In this document: positions 55,650-63,186 of the stretch, in pieces
Position numbering within the stretch: position 1 is the stretch's first letter
Layout: each line of letters opens with the position of its first letter
From: Hymenobacter norwichensis DSM 15439
GTDB taxonomy: Bacteria; Bacteroidota; Bacteroidia; Cytophagales; Hymenobacteraceae
Length of the DNA: 64,000 nucleotides
NCBI RefSeq assembly: GCF_000420705.1
Contig: NZ_ATVL01000008.1
Span: 62,001 to 126,000 of the forward strand
Direction of reading: 5' to 3'
Translations under genes and position numbers: made by a program
The notes under the pieces: model-generated
What the model was told of the DNA's origin: nothing
Seen by the model: the letters and a program-made list of their open reading frames with translations, nothing else
Database searches by the model: none

Positions 55650-55925
55650 TTACTTGCGGATACCCAACTCCTTGATGATGGCACGGTAGCGGTTGATTTC
55701 GCGGTGCTGGAGGTAGTCCAGCATCCGACGGCGCTTACCAACAAGTTTCAACAAACCCAAGCGGGTTGAGAAGTCCTTCTTGTTAACTTTCAGGTGCTCC
55801 GTGAGGTGCGTGATGCGGTGCGTGAACAACGCAATTTGTGCTTCGGCCGAACCAGTATCGGTGGCCACTTTTTGCAGGCTGTTTTTCTCGAAAATAGCCT
55901 GTTTTGCTTCGGTGGTAAGTTTCAT
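55650..55925 (-). CDS. rpsO: Ribosomal protein uS15
   Basis: A 91-residue small-subunit ribosomal protein S15. The start at 55925 (MKLTTEAKQAIFEKNSLQKV) is chosen; the 17-codon upstream extension is not family-like. Family landmarks are FTHRITHLTEHLKVNKKDFS, LGLLKLVGKRRRMLDYLQH and YRAIIKELGIRK. It binds the 16S rRNA central domain early in assembly. It precedes pnp, as in most bacteria. A -7 element lies about 70 bases upstream. Confidence 0.97.
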   Translation of the reverse strand: MKLTTEAKQAIFEKNSLQKVATDTGSAEAQIALFTHRITHLTEHLKVNKKDFSTRLGLLKLVGKRRRMLDYLQHREINRYRAIIKELGIRK

Positions 55926-55996
55926 CGGCAGATAGGTTTCCCCCGTCTTAGATATAAAAATGAAAAGAAATTTCACCCCGCACCTCGAGGTGGCCG

Positions 55997-56004
55997 CAAA
56001 GGTA
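55997..56004 (-). promoter_or_regulatory. -7 element for rpsO
   Basis: The minus strand reads TACCTTTG, an exact TAnnTTTG match, about 72 bases before the rpsO start. Confidence 0.5.
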
Positions 56005-56032
56005 CAAAATTAGTTGCAAGTTTCACTTATCG

Positions 56033-56091
56033 GTTGTGAGTTGCCGGTTGCCAGCTTGGGCAACCATTGGCAACCGGCAATTCACAATTCA
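56033..56091. repeat. Spacer inverted repeat between rpsO and lptF/G
   Basis: GTTGTGAGTTGCCGGTTGCC on the left pairs with GGCAACCGGCAATTCACAAT on the right with two mismatches. The right arm overlaps the TGA stop (56089-56091) of the permease gene. Confidence 0.8.
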
Positions 56092-57522
56092 CACGCTCCG
56101 CTTATACCCACGAAACGGCCAACGCACCTTGGCTGGCAGCTTGCCCCACAGATTCCATTCCCACAGACCCGAATCGTTACGGGCCTGGTAGAGGAAAAAT
56201 AAGCCAAACGGCAACAGAATGATAGTGGACATCCACATGCCAAAGTCAACAGGCATCACCCCTTCCCGGCCATATTTCTCGCCGATGATGGAGAAGATAT
56301 AGTAGATGATAAAAAACAAAATGGACACTAGGATAGGTACGCCTAAGCCGCCTTTTTTGATGATGGCGCCCAGCGGTGCCCCTATTAGAAACATCAGCAA
56401 AATAGCCGCTGACTGCACGTATTTGCGGTACACTTCGATGCGGTAGTTACCGGTTTCCTTTTGCAGATTGGCCAGCCGTTCTCCAGTAGTACCAGCGAAG
56501 GCACGCACGTTGCGCGCCCGGTTAGCAGCCTGTTCCACAGTACTCACACTCACCACCGGCAGCTTACTAGAAGGCACCTGCCATTGCTCTACCCGGTGGT
56601 TAGCGGTACGGCCGGTGGTATCAAAACGCAGGTATGTATAATACGGCGACACCATCCGAGGTACCTGGTGCTGCTCAGTACGCAAGCGGATTTGAAGCGA
56701 ATCGATGAAATGATGCAGCTGGCCCACATTTTTCATCATCTTGTTGTCCTCAAACAGCTCCTCCTTAGTCCGGTTTAGGTCGAAGGAAGCCAGCGAGAAC
56801 GTAATCATATTGCGGCTGAATGCCTGCCGGATAAAGCTGGCGCCAGCACGGCTGTTGGCATCGGGCTGCTCTACGTAGCTCTGCCCCCGAAACAGTTCTA
56901 GCCCAAGATACTGCCCCCCAAACCGGGTGAACATCCGACCCGAATCGGCCAGAATCACGCGCATATTGCCGGAGCCCTGGGTGTGGTCGTAAATCATGAT
57001 GCCCATCAAAATGTCCCCATCCTCTCCTAGCTTATCGTTCACCTTGATGGTGTAGCCGGGAATACCATTGTAGAAGACCCCAGGCCGAATGTCGAGAGCG
57101 AGCTTTTGCTGGCGCAAATCCCAGAGCAGGCTATACGCACGCAGGTTGGCCTTGGGCACAATATTATTGTTGAACCAGAACGCGAAAACGGCCAGCAGCA
57201 TACTTGTTATCAAGACTGGCCGCAGAATGCGCGTCAGGGAAATACCCGAGGTTTTAATGGCCGTTAGTTCATGGTGCTCGCCTAGGGTGCCAAACGTCAT
57301 CAGCGACGAAAGCAGCACCGCCAAGGGCATCGAAACGGGCACCATCAGCACGCTGAAGTAGAACAACAGCTGCCCAATAATATCGAAGCCCAAATCCTTC
57401 CCGACTAGGTCGTCGAGGTATTTGAGCATGTATTGAGTGAGCAGAATAAACTGCACCACCGCAAACGTGAGCAGAAACGGGCCCGCAAAGGCCTGCAAAA
57501 TCAGCTTATCGAGTTTTTTCAT
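56089..57522 (-). CDS. LptF/LptG family permease (lipopolysaccharide export)
   Basis: A 477-residue inner-membrane protein of the YjgP/YjgQ family, the transmembrane part of the LPS export ABC system. The N-terminal helices begin LILQAFAGPFLLTFAVVQFI. A periplasmic beta-jellyroll region lies in the middle (residues 110-370). The C-terminal helices include SAAILLMFLIGAPLGAIIKK and VPILVSILFFIIYYIFSIIG. The whole-length arrangement of helices, periplasmic domain and helices is as expected. The C-terminal tail is basic. I cannot tell LptF from LptG by eye. Confidence 0.9.
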   Translation of the reverse strand: MKKLDKLILQAFAGPFLLTFAVVQFILLTQYMLKYLDDLVGKDLGFDIIGQLLFYFSVLMVPVSMPLAVLLSSLMTFGTLGEHHELTAIKTSGISLTRILRPVLITSMLLAVFAFWFNNNIVPKANLRAYSLLWDLRQQKLALDIRPGVFYNGIPGYTIKVNDKLGEDGDILMGIMIYDHTQGSGNMRVILADSGRMFTRFGGQYLGLELFRGQSYVEQPDANSRAGASFIRQAFSRNMITFSLASFDLNRTKEELFEDNKMMKNVGQLHHFIDSLQIRLRTEQHQVPRMVSPYYTYLRFDTTGRTANHRVEQWQVPSSKLPVVSVSTVEQAANRARNVRAFAGTTGERLANLQKETGNYRIEVYRKYVQSAAILLMFLIGAPLGAIIKKGGLGVPILVSILFFIIYYIFSIIGEKYGREGVMPVDFGMWMSTIILLPFGLFFLYQARNDSGLWEWNLWGKLPAKVRWPFRGYKRSV

Positions 57523-57636
57523 GTTACGCTACAAACTGCCCTATCCGGCAGGGCGAGCCATCGGAGCAGACGCCAACCAAGAAACGAAGGTACACTGTGT
57601 TTCGCGTGTGTTCCCTGCCTGTAGCGGAAAACGAAA

Positions 57637-58050
57637 TTAGCCGCCTACCTGTTCCCGGAGTTTTTGCGCAAGACTGTCCCACATTTCCTGCAACTCTTCC
57701 TCATCGGTTTCCTCGGAGTAGTCCATCACGCGCACATAAACCTCTTGGGTTAATTGCGACTCTTCGAGGCTGAAATCAAGGAAATTGGCGTCGGGTGTGT
57801 GGCGTTTGTTGGCGTCGAGAAAAACAAAGCGCACCGAGCGGTTGGTGCGGTGCGAGTTCATTTCGGCGTAGTGGGGCTGGTTGTCCCAGATGAAATTGAA
57901 GCGGTGATCTTCGTCGATTTTTACATCCTGGCAAAACCACTGCGACAGGCCAGAAGCCGATGCCAAGTAGGGATACAGAATTTTAGGCGACGCATTGACT
58001 GGAAATTCCACCGTAAACCGGTGTTTGCGACGGGTAGCGGAGAGGGACAT
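57637..58050 (-). CDS. START-like domain protein
   Basis: A 137-residue cytoplasmic protein with a START/AHSA1-like helix-grip fold. It begins KHRFTVEFPVNASPKILYPY and includes LASASGLSQWFCQDVKIDED. The pattern of beta strands followed by a long C-terminal helix (EELQEMWDSLAQKLREQVGG) is that of the START-like proteins common in Bacteroidota next to housekeeping genes. The cavity could bind a hydrophobic ligand. It lies 114 bases upstream of the permease gene on the same strand, and the tRNA gene diverges from it. Confidence 0.75.
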   Translation of the reverse strand: MSLSATRRKHRFTVEFPVNASPKILYPYLASASGLSQWFCQDVKIDEDHRFNFIWDNQPHYAEMNSHRTNRSVRFVFLDANKRHTPDANFLDFSLEESQLTQEVYVRVMDYSEETDEEELQEMWDSLAQKLREQVGG

Positions 58051-58138
58051 AAGCTGTACGAACTAGAATAGGCACTCTCTAACAGATAAAAACTGTCAGA
58101 ATGCAGCCAATATACACGGGTTTTTTTCAAGGCAGTAC

Positions 58139-58170
58139 TTGCACCAGAACAAATATAGTTACTACCTTTG
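58139..58170 (+). promoter_or_regulatory. Promoter for the tRNA gene
   Basis: TTG (58139-58141), 21 bases, then TACCTTTG (58163-58170), an exact TAnnTTTG. The predicted start is just before the tRNA at 58186. Confidence 0.65.
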
Positions 58171-58185
58171 CGGCACCAAAAACCC

Positions 58186-58259
58186 GGCGGGGTAGCTCAG
58201 TTGGTTAGAGCACAGGATTCATAACCCTGAGGTCACGAGTTCAACTCTCGTCCCCGCTA
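58186..58259 (+). tRNA. tRNA with anticodon CAT (elongator Met, or Ile2 if modified)
   Basis: A 74-base cloverleaf. The acceptor stem GGCGGGG pairs with CCCCGCT (first pair G-U), with discriminator A and no encoded CCA. The D arm is GCTC-AGTTGGTTA-GAGC, the anticodon loop TTCATAA and the T arm ACGAG-TTCAACT-CTCGT. It is not an initiator, as it lacks the C1-A72 mismatch and the GGG/CCC anticodon-stem pairs. The anticodon stem CAGGA/CCCTG has an A-C mismatch at its loop end. Whether C34 is modified to lysidine, giving Ile, cannot be read from DNA. Confidence 0.9.
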
Positions 58260-58264
58260 CTTGC

Positions 58265-58303
58265 AAAAACGGCCTCTCCATTGCGGAGAGGCCGTTTTTT
58301 ATT
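58265..58303 (+). terminator. Intrinsic terminator after the tRNA
   Basis: AAAACGGCCTCTC and GAGAGGCCGTTTT pair around CATTGCG and run into TTATT. Confidence 0.9.
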
Positions 58304-58329
58304 GTTAGCAACTGTTTTATCACAACAAC

Positions 58330-58833
58330 ATGTTTTCGCCTGAGTACTAAAACCGGCTTTTTGACGCCGATGGCGACATGAGCAAACAGTGGTAAATCGA
58401 CTAGCGGATCTGGTATACCGACAAGAATGCTTTTGTGCGCAAGCAGTATACGGGCATGAACAAGTACACCACGCTACGGGAGCGGAAAAAATGACGAAAA
58501 TCTAGCGGCTGCTCGACGAGGGCTACATAGCTGGCGAGACGCCCGCTGTACATCTGAGCATCACCCTGCTTGAGGCCGTGGAGTGAGTAGTGACGCGCAA
58601 GGTAGCCGCCGGCGTAAGTAACGCGTTTTACCAAGTGCCCCTGGGCAAAATCTGCGAAAACAAGCGTTTGCCACTCTGCCGCTCAAATACCTCTCGCTGG
58701 CGCACATTACAGCATTTCTCGACGCACCGAGCAAGCGGGGCATCGAGGCTTAGACCTACAACAGTTACCGCAACAGCCTGAGCGCCTCGCTCAACTACTT
58801 GGTCAAGCAGGAAGTTCCCTCCCGGGAACCCGT
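58330..58833 (+). pseudogene. Broken tyrosine recombinase (integrase) next to the tRNA
   Basis: Pieces of a phage-integrase SAM-like N-terminal and core-binding region are readable across shifting frames and several stops. They run MSKQW*ID*RIW, then YTDKNAFVRKQYTGMNKYTT, DEGYIAGETPAVHLSITLLE, RKVAAGVSNAFYQV and LSLAHITAFLDAPSKRGIEA*TYNSYRNSLSASLNYLVKQEV. This is the pattern of Bacteroidota integrases. The catalytic domain with Arg, His and Tyr is missing. It begins about 70 bases after a tRNA gene, the usual attachment site for such elements, so this is very probably the relic of an integrated element. Confidence 0.75.
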
Positions 58834-59081
58834 GTGTGGCCGCCGAGCTGCGTAAGGTGGATGCCTCCCAATTTACATGCCCTACACCGGTGCTTCTCGT
58901 CATCACTTCCACCGTGAGGTCGGGAGGAGCCTGGGCCATCACCTGAGTCTGGAGTAAAAGAGCAGACGCCAGGCGGACGCCTACTTATATAGAGTTTTAT
59001 GGAACTGATAATGAATTAAATATGGAGTTAAATAATTCGAAGCTCACCTCACCAACAGCGCCCCGAAAGAACATAAAATTC

Positions 59082-59350
59082 CTATACTACGGCCTTCACC
59101 AGCTTAACCAAGTATTTGTGTACGGTACCGACCGGCACTCCAGCTGCCGCGCTAATCTTGCGCACACTCAGCCCATCAACCTGCAAGCTCGAATTTCCTC
59201 TACCACTACCGGCACGAGGAACCTACGGCCGTGCACGTATGCCTCCCTTTTCGCCGCGGCCTAGGCTTTCTTGCGGGGCAGTCCCTGCTTGACATTTTCG
59301 CTGAGCCGCTCGCTGTAGTAGTCGGCCGCCTGGCGCAATAGTTCACCCCT
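59082..59350 (-). pseudogene. C-terminal remnant of a serine recombinase (resolvase/invertase)
   Basis: On the minus strand a helix like that after the catalytic domain of serine recombinases is readable (GELLRQAADYYSERLSENVK), then a stop. After a frame change comes a clear resolvase helix-turn-helix ending: DGLSVRKISAAAGVPVGTVH, then KYLVKLVKAVV and a TAG stop (59082-59084). The catalytic serine domain is absent. Together with the broken tyrosine recombinase it shows repeated decay of mobile DNA in this short stretch. Confidence 0.7.
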
Positions 59351-59474
59351 GGGTGCCGCAGTAACACCGGAGGCTTTTCACCCTATTCACTACCCCACGA
59401 TTAACTGATTGAAGTCGGGTTGGATTATTACCACGTGGGTCCCGACGTAGAGGCATTGCAGATCCACAGTATCG

Positions 59475-59732
59475 GTGAAGTGGGTGGCGTGCTCCTACGG
59501 GCAACTTTACTTGTGTTCGCTCTTCTTTATCTTGCTGATTAATAGTGTAACGATAGTCACGCTTCAGATCAATAGAACCGAGCTTGCGCCGCTCCATATA
59601 CTACTTCTGGTACTAGTTATGGCATTCAGATTTGGAGCCATATTCGTTATCGTCAAAGACCTGCTCACCCGCCGCAGCTCAGCCGCTCCAGTGGCTGAGC
59701 TGCGGCGGGTGAGGCATAACCGACCGAACTAG
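59475..59732 (+). pseudogene. 5'-truncated copy of the small four-helix membrane protein family
   Basis: An 85-residue open frame that aligns with the C-terminal half of the paralogues at 60238 and 60672. It has two hydrophobic helices (YLCSLFFILLINSVTIV and HILLLVLVMAFRFGAIFVIV). Its closing tail HNRPN followed by TAG matches the HNRLN ending at 60669. Its N-terminal half is missing, and it lies about 125 bases from the serine recombinase remnant. The start shown (MKWVACSYGQ) is only the first ATG in the frame and is probably not natural. Confidence 0.55.
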
Positions 59733-59783
59733 ATTTAAATCAACCATTTACCTACGCGGGCAGCAACGGATGCCCCTTATTCT

Positions 59784-60188
59784 ATGTCACGACTTCTCTT
59801 ACTTGGCCTATCGCTGCTTATTGTTGCCTGCAAGAAAGAGGACCCACAAGCCGACCCCAGTTTACTAGGCCGCTGGGAATCCCAACAGTCCAACGACTTT
59901 GAATACTCGGCTACCGGGCAACTCATTTCGCAAGTGAACCGCCCCGACATGACCTACTACATGGTCATCACGGCCGATTCGCTTAATTACTACGGGCGCC
60001 GTGATGGCAGCTCCTGGGGTGAGCATACCTACGTGCGGCAAGGCGACCAGATTACCTATGGTACTACGCAGGTCAAATGCACCATCACGGAGTTGAGCGA
60101 ACACACCCTCACCCTACGCTTCAAAAACATCAACAAGAGCGCGCCCAATACGCCCTACACGGATGCCGAAGAGCATTACACTCGGTAG
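59784..60188 (+). CDS. Small lipoprotein (lipocalin-like)
   Basis: A 134-residue lipoprotein with signal MSRLLLLGLSLLIVAC and Cys16 followed by KKEDP. This is a sequence of the Lys/acidic type that directs lipoproteins to the cell surface in some Bacteroidota. The mature part looks like a small beta barrel of the lipocalin-like type: SLLGRWESQQSNDFEYSATG, then TYYMVITADSLNYYGRRDGS and VKCTITELSEHTLTLRF. No ligand is suggested. It sits between a truncated and an intact copy of the membrane protein family. Confidence 0.75.
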   Translation: MSRLLLLGLSLLIVACKKEDPQADPSLLGRWESQQSNDFEYSATGQLISQVNRPDMTYYMVITADSLNYYGRRDGSSWGEHTYVRQGDQITYGTTQVKCTITELSEHTLTLRFKNINKSAPNTPYTDAEEHYTR

Positions 60189-60237
60189 CACCTACCTGTT
60201 GCTCCGTGTGGAACATAATCGGCCGAATTAGATTTTG

Positions 60238-60669
60238 ATGGAAACTCGTCAGCAGCACAAATACGATATCTGGGCCTCCAACCTGCTTTTTCTTGGCTTT
60301 GGGCTTAGTCTGCAGATGAACTTTCTGCTTCACAAAGGCTATTTCGCCAGTGGCTTGCAAACGAAAGATTACTTCATCCTCTGCCTTTTCAGCCCCCTCA
60401 TACTAGTGATGTATTACTACATCCGGAAGGGAGTGCGAGCAGTAAAAAATCTATTCTTAGCCTTATATGGGCTGTCGTTAGTGCAGTTCCTACTTAGCAA
60501 TATCGACTCCATCCCTACCGATGCCACCCTCAAGACCTTCGACTTCTTTTCGCAGCACATCTTACAACTTGGAGCTGGTGTGCTCATCCTACTGAGTCTT
60601 TGGGTACCCAAGTCCATTCATACCAAGCAAGCAGCACATGCTCAGGCCAATCATAACCGCCTAAACTAG
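60238..60669 (+). CDS. Four-helix membrane protein, tandem family member
   Basis: A 143-residue integral membrane protein from METRQQHKYDIWASN; a TTG one codon upstream is ignored. Four hydrophobic segments are seen (WASNLLFLGFGLSLQMNFLL, ILCLFSPLILVMYYYI, NLFLALYGLSLVQFLL and ILQLGAGVLILLSLWV). It is paralogous to the next gene: KASNLIF aligns with WASNLLF and AFGIRSGYSWVRILF with YYIRKGVRAVKNLF. The unknown tail HNRLN is shared with the truncated copy at 59475. The same tail, reading HNRPN plus TAG, survives as a ghost at 60213-60230, just upstream. No function is known to me. Confidence 0.7.
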   Translation: METRQQHKYDIWASNLLFLGFGLSLQMNFLLHKGYFASGLQTKDYFILCLFSPLILVMYYYIRKGVRAVKNLFLALYGLSLVQFLLSNIDSIPTDATLKTFDFFSQHILQLGAGVLILLSLWVPKSIHTKQAAHAQANHNRLN

Positions 60670-60671
60670 AC

Positions 60672-61049
60672 ATGCCAGTTACTATTCGTGAGCATGACGT
60701 TAAGGCGTCGAATCTGATCTTCGTTAGCATCGCCCTTTACGTGGTTCAAAGGCTGATCTATTGGCCTATTACTCATCTCAGTGAGCCTAAAAGTATTCTA
60801 TGGCTATTGTTTGGCCTCACAGGAACCATAACTCTTAACGTGGTATTAGCCTTCGGAATACGATCGGGCTATAGCTGGGTCCGAATCCTGTTCGTTCTCT
60901 TGACAGTCCCAACTATCTTTTTCGGTTTGAAGGATGTAGCTTCTCTCAAAGAACCGATAAGCAAAGTAATTCTACCGCTGATTGCTATGGTTCTGCAAGG
61001 ATGGGCCGTAGTAATCATTGTCAAAACCCAACTCTCCTACCATGACTAA
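60672..61049 (+). CDS. Four-helix membrane protein, tandem family member
   Basis: A 125-residue membrane protein starting 2 bases after the stop of its paralogue, so they are almost certainly co-transcribed. Four helices are visible (NLIFVSIALYVVQRLIYW, ILWLLFGLTGTITLNVVLAF, WVRILFVLLTVPTIFFGL and VILPLIAMVLQGWAVVIIV). It shares the ASN motif and overall layout with the upstream copy but lacks the HNRLN tail. The family recurs three or four times within 1.6 kb, a sign of tandem duplication. Function is unknown. A role such as an immunity or sensor subunit is possible but not supported. Confidence 0.68.
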   Translation: MPVTIREHDVKASNLIFVSIALYVVQRLIYWPITHLSEPKSILWLLFGLTGTITLNVVLAFGIRSGYSWVRILFVLLTVPTIFFGLKDVASLKEPISKVILPLIAMVLQGWAVVIIVKTQLSYHD

Positions 61050-61308
61050 GTGCCTGTAGATGCTGTCGATGCGAGCTACCCAACAAGGTTCTAAAACAGC
61101 AATACCTGGTGCTACCTGCTCAAGCGCCGGACGCCGTAGGAACTGCGCTAGCTCCACCGTAAGACCATCTGCTACTGCTGGCCCGCGTATGGTTGGGGCC
61201 CATTATCCGCGGCTTGCGCCTCCGCAAAGACCTGCGTGTCATTTGGCAACTTATAGTATCTTACGCTCCATCTGCCTCGCTCCCCTCTCAGCCACTTCCC
61301 ACCTCACC

Positions 61309-61521
61309 ATGACCCGATTTATTGAAGTAACTCACCTAGAAGGCGGCCAGCCACAGCTTATCAACACCGATTACGTGGTGCGCATTGCGCCCGCTGGAGA
61401 GCATACGCTGCTCAGCTTCAACGGCTTTCTAGAGAAGGAATATCCAAATTTTATGGTGCAGGAATCCTACGATACCGTGCGCCAACTACTGCACGGGGTA
61501 ATAGCCCCACGCCTTTGGTAA
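61309..61521 (+). CDS. Small protein resembling FlbD-like family
   Basis: A 70-residue protein from MTRFIEVTHLEGGQPQLINT; the frame extends upstream without coding character. The pattern EVTHLEGGQPQLINTDYVVR, IAPAGEHTLLSFN and VQESYDTVRQLLHG resembles FlbD-type small proteins (short beta then helix), which are found beyond flagellar systems. The match is weak. Its stop overlaps the next gene by 7 bases, suggesting the two are co-translated. Confidence 0.5.
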   Translation: MTRFIEVTHLEGGQPQLINTDYVVRIAPAGEHTLLSFNGFLEKEYPNFMVQESYDTVRQLLHGVIAPRLW

Positions 61522-61931
61522 CTACCTTACGCAACACTCAGGGTCAACCCTATCTTTCGCTCGCTTATGATGCCGATAACAACTGGGTGCACTGCGTCTG
61601 GCAGGGCGAACAAACCTACGCCAGCGTAGTTGCGGGCTGCACCGCCTGCTTGCTGCTGCTTGAGCAACATCTCTGCTGCTGTCTGCTTAATGATAACCGC
61701 CAGGTATATGGCTTTTGGAGTGATGAGGTCGTTGAGTGGGTGGTAGCCGATTGGGGCCCCCGGGCCATGCAGCTAGGCCTAACCCACATGGCCACGGTCC
61801 TCTATCCCGAATCACTGGCCGCCGTGTACGAAGAGGCCATGCGGCTGAGTATGCGGGAGGGTTTGCAGTTGCGGGCTTTTTATGAACTGTCGGCCGCCCA
61901 GCAGTGGCTACTCAGCCACCAGGCTACGTAG
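61515..61931 (+). CDS. STAS/SEC14-like small protein
   Basis: A 138-residue protein opening with TTG (MVTTLRNTQGQPYLSLAYDA) that overlaps the previous stop. The alternation of strand and helix (YLSLAYDADNNWVHCVWQGE, CTACLLLLEQHLCCCLLNDN, VVEWVVADWGPRAMQLGLTH and LAAVYEEAMRLSMREGLQLR) fits the STAS/SEC14-type fold common in Hymenobacter-like genomes. There such proteins are usually of unknown partner. It may act in signal relay. A terminator follows. Confidence 0.55.
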   Translation: MVTTLRNTQGQPYLSLAYDADNNWVHCVWQGEQTYASVVAGCTACLLLLEQHLCCCLLNDNRQVYGFWSDEVVEWVVADWGPRAMQLGLTHMATVLYPESLAAVYEEAMRLSMREGLQLRAFYELSAAQQWLLSHQAT

Positions 61932-62249
61932 CCATCTTCGTAAAAAAGCAGACTCACCCCACGGCCGGTTGTTCACTGCTTACAAGACATTCAAGCTGGC
62001 AGTGAGCAACCGGCCGGATTTCTTTTACAGTTTGATTATGCACAGCCCCGCTTTTGAAGTAAATATGCTTCTGCTGCGCAGAAACGGCCTTTGGCTTTGT
62101 AGCATTTCGTAGCAACCAATTCAACTCTCGCTTCTACTACAAGAACACGCCTTCTGAACTAGGGAGACCTTTTCTTGTCGCACTCAGCACAGGACGCTTG
62201 CCAAGTATCTGATATTAATTACGCCTGAGTAGTTAGCTTTTCTTCGATA
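61932..62249. other. Gene-free stretch upstream of the phosphodiester-glycosidase-like gene
   Basis: 318 bases. They hold the terminator at 61962 and, at 62120-62130, TTCAACTCTCG, identical to the T-loop part of the tRNA at 58240-58250. I see no gene and no exact TAnnTTTG promoter. Confidence 0.5.
61962..62026 (+). terminator. Long terminator hairpin
   Basis: CGGCCGGTTGTTCACTGC (61962-61979) and GCAGTGAGCAACCGGCCG (61999-62016) pair with one G-T mismatch and are followed by TTTCTTTTA. Confidence 0.85.
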
Positions 62250-63005
62250 ATGCTCCACCTAAAAAATTGCCTGCTGCTTGGCTTGGCACTTGTCGTTGTG
62301 GCCTGTAGCGAGCCGGCACCCCAACAGGTACGCGCTGAGCGCCTCATAACCCGCAAGGGTGCGGTGTATTCGTTGTTTTTTCCGCAGCATCTTGCCCTAG
62401 ATATTGTAACCACTCGTCCTAATCCGGCAACCCAAGTCAACCAACTTAGTGTGGCGGCGGCGTACACGAATTTGCAAACCGGCGAGCCGCTGGACCTATT
62501 GGTCTACAATGGCGTTATCCGGCAAGCAAAAGCTACAGTAGGCTTTCTGGACGGCGTGCTCACCCTTGCAGGAGATTCTTGCCGAATTTCTCAAGTATCC
62601 CAAGGTCAGTGTCCTCCGCTTCACGAATTGGAGCAGGTAAGTGCGCGCCGAGGCACCGTGCTCCTTCAGGAGTTGTTGGTCTTTCGCGGGAGAAATCAAA
62701 GAGCAGTTGGAGGCAGCCTTTTCCAACGCCGGGCCATAGTTGAATTAACAGATCATCGGTTTGCCGTGGCCGAAAGCGCGTCGGACTTGCTTACTATGCA
62801 CCAATTTGCAGAAGACCTACGGGAGCTTGGCGCTTATAATGCGCTATATCTGGACATGGGTGATTGGGATGAAGGCTGGTATAAAACCGGCAAGCAAACG
62901 GTAAAGCTCGGCCACCGACGGACAGAAACGCACCGGCAATCCAACTGGCTGGTTTTTGCTGCCCCATCTTCCATCAAGGCCGCTGAGCCGGTGGTACCTA
63001 AATGA
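62250..63005 (+). CDS. Lipoprotein, phosphodiester glycosidase-like (DUF2233 type)
   Basis: A 251-residue lipoprotein (signal MLHLKNCLLLGLALVVVAC, Cys19). The C-terminal half resembles the NAGPA/YigE (DUF2233) fold, in which N-acetylglucosamine-1-phosphodiester glycosidases occur. The pattern IVELTDHRFAVAESASDLLT, YNALYLDMGDWDEGWYKTGK and QSNWLVFA is like members in Bacteroidota. The first half, up to the Cys-rich RISQVSQGQCPPLHELEQV, lacks a recognised domain. If the assignment is right it acts at the cell envelope on a sugar phosphodiester. The match is only moderate. Confidence 0.5.
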   Translation: MLHLKNCLLLGLALVVVACSEPAPQQVRAERLITRKGAVYSLFFPQHLALDIVTTRPNPATQVNQLSVAAAYTNLQTGEPLDLLVYNGVIRQAKATVGFLDGVLTLAGDSCRISQVSQGQCPPLHELEQVSARRGTVLLQELLVFRGRNQRAVGGSLFQRRAIVELTDHRFAVAESASDLLTMHQFAEDLRELGAYNALYLDMGDWDEGWYKTGKQTVKLGHRRTETHRQSNWLVFAAPSSIKAAEPVVPK

Positions 63006-63041
63006 GCTAGACTACAATGCGTGGGGATTCCCCTTAGCAAT

Positions 63042-63097
63042 CAGGCTTACGAGAGAGTTATTGCTTATAACTCTCTCGTAAGCCTGTATTTGTTTTT
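63042..63097 (+). terminator. Perfect 20-base hairpin terminator
   Basis: CAGGCTTACGAGAGAGTTAT and its exact complement pair around TGCTT and run into TATTTGTTTTT, 37 bases after the upstream stop. Confidence 0.92.
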
Positions 63098-63186
63098 GGC
63101 TATACAACCCTTTGCGCTATGCCGCCCTCTTATTTCCCGACGGTCAACCGGCCGCCAACACAACTCTTTTATTCCTATCACATTCT

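Noticed and set aside
60972..61157. 61-codon minus-strand frame crossing the end of the membrane protein gene
   Set aside because: It overlaps a better-supported plus-strand gene and has no family pattern.
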